Source of the DNA: Thiobacillus sp. UBA6205
Lineage (GTDB): Bacteria > Pseudomonadota > Gammaproteobacteria > Burkholderiales > Thiobacillaceae
Direction: 5' to 3'
Assembly (NCBI GenBank): GCA_002421825.1
Contig: DISR01000094.1
Span: forward strand, 3,843 to 30,343
DNA: 26,501 bases
Shown: in pieces, positions 22,464 through 26,501 of the stretch
Position numbering within the stretch: the stretch's first letter is position 1
Layout of the letters: each line of letters starts with the position of its first letter
Translations under genes and position numbers: made by a program
Notes under the pieces: generated by a model
Databases searched by the model: none
Seen by the model: only the letters and a program-made list of their open reading frames with translations
What the model was told of the DNA's origin: nothing

Positions 22464-22793
22464 TCAATCCCCCACCGTCACGGTGATGTGACAGGTCTGT
22501 TTCTCAATGCGGTTGCCGCGACCCTTGGCACGCGCGGTGAAGCGCTTGAGGCTGGGGCCCTTGTCAACATAAATGGTCTTCACCTTGAGGGCGTCGATAT
22601 CGGCGCCCTCGTTGTGCTCGGCATTGGCGATCGCGGACTCCAGCACCTTCTTGATGACAGTCGCGCCCTTCTTGGGGCTGAACGCCAGGATGTTGAGCGC
22701 ACGGTCGACCGGCAGGCCGCGGATCTGATCGGCCACCAAACGGCCCTTCTGGGCGGAGAGGCGGGTTCCACGCAGGATAGCGGATACTTCCAT
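22464..22793 (-). CDS. rplV: Ribosomal protein uL22
   Basis: This 109-aa protein lines the exit tunnel, with blocks LRGTRLSAQKGRLVADQIRG and KRFTARAKGRGNRIEKQTCH. Two adjacent ATGs exist; the second (22793) has AAGGAG at a 6-nt spacing against 3 nt for the first (22796), so I prefer it. The last codon lies next to the rpsC start. Confidence 0.97.
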   Translation of the reverse strand: MEVSAILRGTRLSAQKGRLVADQIRGLPVDRALNILAFSPKKGATVIKKVLESAIANAEHNEGADIDALKVKTIYVDKGPSLKRFTARAKGRGNRIEKQTCHITVTVGD

Positions 22794-22803
22794 CATTCTC
22801 TCC

Positions 22804-23079
22804 TTACTTCTTGGCCTTCTTGTCGGCGGCGTGACCCTTGAACGTGCGGGTCAGCGAAAATTCGCCGAGCTTGTGGCCTACCATGTTTTCGGTAATGAAC
22901 ACCGGCACATGCTGGCGCCCGTTGTGCACCGCAATGGTCAGCCCGATGAACTCGGGCAGCACGGTGGAACGGCGCGACCAGGTCTTGACCGGGCGCTTGT
23001 CGTTGCTGGCTTGCGCGGTTTCCACCTTCTTGATCAGATGGGCATCCACGAAAGGACCTTTTTTAATAGAGCGTGCCAT
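22804..23079 (-). CDS. rpsS: Ribosomal protein uS19
   Basis: This 91-aa 30S head protein begins MARSIKKGPFVDAHLIKKVE and has TWSRRSTVLPEFIGLTIAVH and the HKLGEFSLTRTFKGH end block. It lies 15 nt after rplB. Confidence 0.98.
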   Translation of the reverse strand: MARSIKKGPFVDAHLIKKVETAQASNDKRPVKTWSRRSTVLPEFIGLTIAVHNGRQHVPVFITENMVGHKLGEFSLTRTFKGHAADKKAKK

Positions 23080-23094
23080 ATCGATTTACCTCAA

Positions 23095-23922
23095 TCAGCT
23101 GGCGTGGCGGCGGCGCACGATCATGCCGGAAGTGCGCTTGTTGCTACGGGTGCGATAGCCCTTGGTCGGCGTACCCCACGGGCTCACCGGATCACGGCCC
23201 GCAGCGGTCTTGCCTTCACCACCGCCATGCGGGTGGTCGACCGGGTTCATGGCCACACCGCGAACGGTCGGGCGGATGCCGCGCCAGCGGTTGGCACCGG
23301 CCTTGCCGATGGAACGCAGGCTGTGCTCTTCGTTGCCGACTTCACCGATGGTGGCGCGGCAATCGACGTGCACCTTGCGGATCTCACCGGAACGCAGACG
23401 CAGCTGGGCATAGCTGCCTTCACGGGCCAGCAGCTGCACGGAGGCACCGGCGGAGCGCGCCATTTGCGCACCCTTGCCGGGCTGCATCTCGATGCAGTGG
23501 ATGGTCGTGCCCACCGGGATGTTCCTGAGCGGCAGGCAGTTGCCGGCCTTGATCGGAGCCTCGGCGCCGTTCATCAGTTGTGCGCCGGCGAAAATGCCGC
23601 GCGGGGCGATGATGTAGCGGCGCTCGCCATCGGCGTAGCACAGCAGCGCAAGATGCGCAGAACGGTTCGGATCGTACTCAAGACGCTCGACCTTGGCGGA
23701 AATGCCGTCCTTGTTGCGACGGAAATCGACCACACGGTAGTTCTTCTTGTGGCCACCGCCCATGTGACGGGTGGTGATGTGGCCGTTGTTGTTGCGGCCA
23801 GCCGTACGATTCTTCTTCTCCACCAGGGCAGCCACGGGCTTGCCCTTGTGCAGGTCCTTGTTCACGACCTTGACGACGGCACGGCGGCCGGCGGAGGTCG
23901 GTTTGACTTTAACCAATGCCAT
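23095..23922 (-). CDS. rplB: Ribosomal protein uL2
   Basis: This 275-aa protein is needed for peptidyl-transferase-centre assembly. It shows the GRNNNGHITTRHMGGGHKKN block and the C-terminal GVAMNPVDHPHGGGEGKTA with the conserved histidine. It lies 11 nt after rplW. Confidence 0.98.
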   Translation of the reverse strand: MALVKVKPTSAGRRAVVKVVNKDLHKGKPVAALVEKKNRTAGRNNNGHITTRHMGGGHKKNYRVVDFRRNKDGISAKVERLEYDPNRSAHLALLCYADGERRYIIAPRGIFAGAQLMNGAEAPIKAGNCLPLRNIPVGTTIHCIEMQPGKGAQMARSAGASVQLLAREGSYAQLRLRSGEIRKVHVDCRATIGEVGNEEHSLRSIGKAGANRWRGIRPTVRGVAMNPVDHPHGGGEGKTAAGRDPVSPWGTPTKGYRTRSNKRTSGMIVRRRHAS

Positions 23923-23933
23923 GTTGCGCTCCT

Positions 23934-24236
23934 TTATGCCGCCGCCAGGTCGATTTCCTGACCCGGCTTGATGCTGACATAGGCCTTTTTCCAGTCTTTC
24001 TGGCGAGCCATGCCGTAACGGTTTTTCTTGACCTTGCCCTTCACGTTCATCACCTGGACACCGGTCACTTCCACCTTGAACAGCATCGCCACAGCGGCAC
24101 TGATCTCGTCCTTGGTGGCGTCGGATGCGACCTTGAAGGTCACCTGGTTGTTCTTGTCGGCTACGCGGGTGCTCTTTTCGGAAATCACCGGGGCCAGAAT
24201 GATCTTGAGCAGACGCTCCTGATTCATCGCGCTCAT
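23934..24236 (-). CDS. rplW: Ribosomal protein uL23
   Basis: This 100-aa protein at the tunnel exit docks SRP and trigger factor. It has LLKIILAPVISEKSTRVADK and GVQVMNVKGKVKKNRYG. I chose the ATG at 24236: it overlaps the rplD stop codon (TGATG) and has GAGGAG 8 nt upstream; an ATG three codons later is less well placed, and the open frame to 24368 is rplD in another frame. Confidence 0.97.
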   Translation of the reverse strand: MSAMNQERLLKIILAPVISEKSTRVADKNNQVTFKVASDATKDEISAAVAMLFKVEVTGVQVMNVKGKVKKNRYGMARQKDWKKAYVSIKPGQEIDLAAA

Positions 24237-24853
24237 CACAGCATCTCCTCGAATTGCTTGACCGCTTCCTTGGTGATCAGCACATTGCCGAACTTGACCA
24301 GGCTCCAGGGATCGGCCTGGTGCGGTTCCACGACGTAGACATTGCTCAGGTTGCGCGAAGACAGCCACAGGTTGTCGTCGACGTTGTCGGCAATGATCAT
24401 GACCTTGTCGAAGCCCATGGACTTGACCTTCTGCGCCAGCGCCTTGGTCTTGGGCGCATCGATGCCGAGGCTGTCGACCACCTTCAGCCTGCCGTCACGG
24501 GCGAGCTGGGACAGGATGGCGGAAATGCCGGCACGGTACATCTTGCGGTTGACCTTGTGGGCGTAGTTTTCTTCCCCGGTGTTCGGGAAAGCCTTGCCGC
24601 CTCCGCGCCAGATCGGGCTGGAAGTCATGCCGGAACGCGCGCGGCCGGTGCCTTTCTGGCGCCAGGGCTTCTTGGTGCTGTGGCGGACTTCTTCGCGGTC
24701 TTTCTGCTTGCTGCTGGCGCTGCGCGCATTGGCCATGAACGCAGTCACGACCTGGTGCACCAGCGCTTCATTGTATTCGCGGCCAAAGGTCTCGTCGCTG
24801 GCCGACAGGCTGGCAGTTTGCTGGCCCTGGTCGTTGATGATCATCAGATCCAT
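24236..24853 (-). CDS. rplD: Ribosomal protein uL4
   Basis: This 205-aa protein is the S10-operon autoregulator in E. coli. It has the KKPWRQKGTGRARSGMTSSP loop that lines the tunnel and the VEPHQADPWSLVKFGNVLIT C-terminal block. Its ATG overlaps the rplC stop codon (TAATG) and its stop codon overlaps the rplW ATG. Confidence 0.98.
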   Translation of the reverse strand: MDLMIINDQGQQTASLSASDETFGREYNEALVHQVVTAFMANARSASSKQKDREEVRHSTKKPWRQKGTGRARSGMTSSPIWRGGGKAFPNTGEENYAHKVNRKMYRAGISAILSQLARDGRLKVVDSLGIDAPKTKALAQKVKSMGFDKVMIIADNVDDNLWLSSRNLSNVYVVEPHQADPWSLVKFGNVLITKEAVKQFEEML

Positions 24854-25497
24854 TACGCACCCCCCTTCACGGCAAGGCGCACCATGACCTGGCCGCCCTT
24901 GGCGCCAGGTACCGCACCCTTGACCAGAAGCAGGCCGCGGTCAGCATCGACGCGCACCACTTCAAGATTCTGCACGGTGCTGCGCACCGCACCCATGTGA
25001 CCCGCCATGCGCTTGCCGGGGAACACGCGGCCCGGATCCTGCGCCATGCCGATCGAACCAGGCACGTTGTGCGAACGGGAGTTGCCGTGCGAGGCGCGCT
25101 GCGATTTGAAATTGTGGCGCTTGATGGTGCCCGCGAAACCCTTGCCCTGGGTCACGCCGGTCACATCGACCATCTGGCCGGCCTGGAAAATATCCGCGCC
25201 GACAGCTGCGCCGGCCTGGTACTGGGCGGCGACATCGGCGGGAACGGGAAATTCGCGCATGACTTCGGCAGCCTCGACACCCGCCTTGGCGAAATGTCCG
25301 GCCTGCGCTTTGTTCACGCGGTTGTTGCGGCGAGAGCCGAAAGCGACCTGCACGGCAGAATAGCCGTCGCCGTCCTCGGTCTTGACCTGGGAGACGCGAT
25401 TGTTCGACACGTCCAGCACGGTCACCGGAACGGACGCGCCGTCGTCGGTAAAAATGCGGGTCATGCCGATCTTGCGACCGACGAGTCCGATATTCAT
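24853..25497 (-). CDS. rplC: Ribosomal protein uL3
   Basis: This 214-aa protein begins MNIGLVGRKIGMTRIF and has the family GKGFAGTIKRHNF, MAGHMGAVRSTVQN and VPGAKGGQVMVR blocks. I prefer the ATG at 25497 over 25506: AAAGGA abuts the upstream ATG with no spacing but sits about 9 nt from the downstream one. It is the first gene after the internal S10 promoter and its leader. Confidence 0.96.
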   Translation of the reverse strand: MNIGLVGRKIGMTRIFTDDGASVPVTVLDVSNNRVSQVKTEDGDGYSAVQVAFGSRRNNRVNKAQAGHFAKAGVEAAEVMREFPVPADVAAQYQAGAAVGADIFQAGQMVDVTGVTQGKGFAGTIKRHNFKSQRASHGNSRSHNVPGSIGMAQDPGRVFPGKRMAGHMGAVRSTVQNLEVVRVDADRGLLLVKGAVPGAKGGQVMVRLAVKGGA

Positions 25498-25600
25498 TAT
25501 GTTCATTCCTTTGCAAACCCCGTCACCGGGGGCTGTAAAGCGCCGACTTCAATTGGCCGGCGATCCTAAAATCCCCGCCTGGCGGCAGGGGTGAAACAGC
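25498..25600 (-). promoter_or_regulatory. Structured leader before rplC (S10 leader-like)
   Basis: About 105 nt of leader separate the promoter from rplC. In minus-strand order it can form CCCC(T)GCC-GCCA-GGCGGGG followed by ATTTT (25591-25573), then CGCCG...CGGCG (25562-25541), then CCCCG-GTGA-CGGGG with a GNRA tetraloop (25531-25518) just before AAAGGA. This resembles leaders used for L4-type or attenuation control, but no homology to the E. coli S10 leader is claimed. Confidence 0.5.
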
Positions 25601-25639
25601 AAAACGCGAGATTATACTCGCGTTTTGCCCTTAATTCAA
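25601..25639 (-). promoter_or_regulatory. Internal S10 promoter with its -10 inside a perfect inverted repeat
   Basis: On the minus strand TTGAAT (25639-25634), a 17-nt spacer and TATAAT (25616-25611) form a near-consensus promoter. A perfect 10-bp inverted repeat AAAACGCGAG/CTCGCGTTTT (25626-25617 and 25610-25601) has exactly the TATAAT hexamer as its loop. Read as RNA from tuf-rpsJ, the repeat is also a good intrinsic terminator (CGCGAG hairpin, then UUUU). Confidence 0.85.
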
Positions 25640-25674
25640 GCCAAATCCACCCCGTTTTTTACGGAGCGGGGGGC

Positions 25675-25983
25675 TTAAAGCTTGATTTCGACGTCCACGC
25701 CCGCCGGCAGATCGAGCTTCATCAACGCATCGACAGTTTTGTCGGTGGGGTCGATGATGTCCATCAGGCGGCGATGGGTACGAATTTCGAACTGGTCGCG
25801 CGAGGTCTTGTTGACGTGCGGCGAACGCAGCACGTCAAAGCGCTCGATCGAGGTCGGCAACGGAACCGGGCCCTTGACCACGGCGCCGGTGCGCTTGGCG
25901 GTCTCGACGATTTCGATGGCGGACTGGTCGATCAGCTTGTAATCGAAAGCCTTGAGGCGAATGCGGATTTTCTGGTTTTGCAT
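25675..25983 (-). CDS. rpsJ: Ribosomal protein uS10 (NusE)
   Basis: This 102-aa protein, also a NusB-binding antitermination factor, has IRIRLKAFDYKLIDQSA and SPHVNKTSRDQFEIRTHRR. It lies 5 nt after tuf, so it is cotranscribed with it. It is followed by 35 nt and then a terminator/promoter, which may set its expression apart from the downstream S10 genes. Confidence 0.98.
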   Translation of the reverse strand: MQNQKIRIRLKAFDYKLIDQSAIEIVETAKRTGAVVKGPVPLPTSIERFDVLRSPHVNKTSRDQFEIRTHRRLMDIIDPTDKTVDALMKLDLPAGVDVEIKL

Positions 25984-25988
25984 AGTGT

Positions 25989-26501
<513 letters not shown>

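Overview
The window is GC-rich DNA from a Gram-negative bacterium, most likely a betaproteobacterium. The evidence is the class-typical alpha-subunit C-terminus (LENWPPAGLE), the intact str/S10/spc/alpha gene order, and the OM receptor/ExbBD-TonB/HemP/Bfd repertoire. I cannot place it to genus from sequence alone. Nearly every gene is on the minus strand; only the glycerate-2-kinase-type gene (9917-11179) is on the plus strand.

Left part (1-9.9 kb): an iron-acquisition region. Read in the direction of transcription, a Fur-box promoter (about 4538-4568) drives tonB-exbB-exbD-hemP and then a FecA-like TonB-dependent receptor, closed by a terminator at 131-166. A second Fur-box promoter (about 9802-9854) drives a second hemP and bfd. 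Next come a P19-type periplasmic iron/copper protein, a small overlapping ORF, an FtrD-like polyferredoxin membrane protein, a Cys-rich 81-aa protein and a porin. Between the porin and tonB lies a decayed DUF2325 gene (5' truncation, frameshift, in-frame TGA). A 43-bp direct repeat at 29-71 and 5251-5293 brackets the TonB block.

Most notable observation: four leaders in this region (TonB-dependent receptor, tonB, P19 and the 81-aa protein/porin) each carry two direct AGCCAGC(C/A) repeats 24-29 nt apart. The repeats flank a hairpin whose sequence differs at each site, and the element sits 27-42 nt before the start codon in the sense orientation. This looks like a cis-regulatory RNA or operator element for an iron regulon. 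The two HemP proteins encoded here are natural candidates for its ligand.

Middle (9.9-12 kb): a glycerate-2-kinase/hydroxypyruvate-reductase-type gene converges on a SAM hydroxide adenosyltransferase (DUF62) gene; their stop codons share two bases.

Right part (12-26.5 kb): the ribosomal-protein supercluster on the minus strand, from the 3' part of tuf (cut by the window edge) through rpsJ, the S10 genes, the spc genes with secY and infA, to the alpha genes and rplQ, ending at a strong bidirectional terminator (11977-12004). Three internal promoters are visible: rpsJ/rplC, rpsQ/rplN and rpmJ/rpsM. The first two have their -10 hexamer in or overlapping a perfect inverted repeat that could also act as a terminator.
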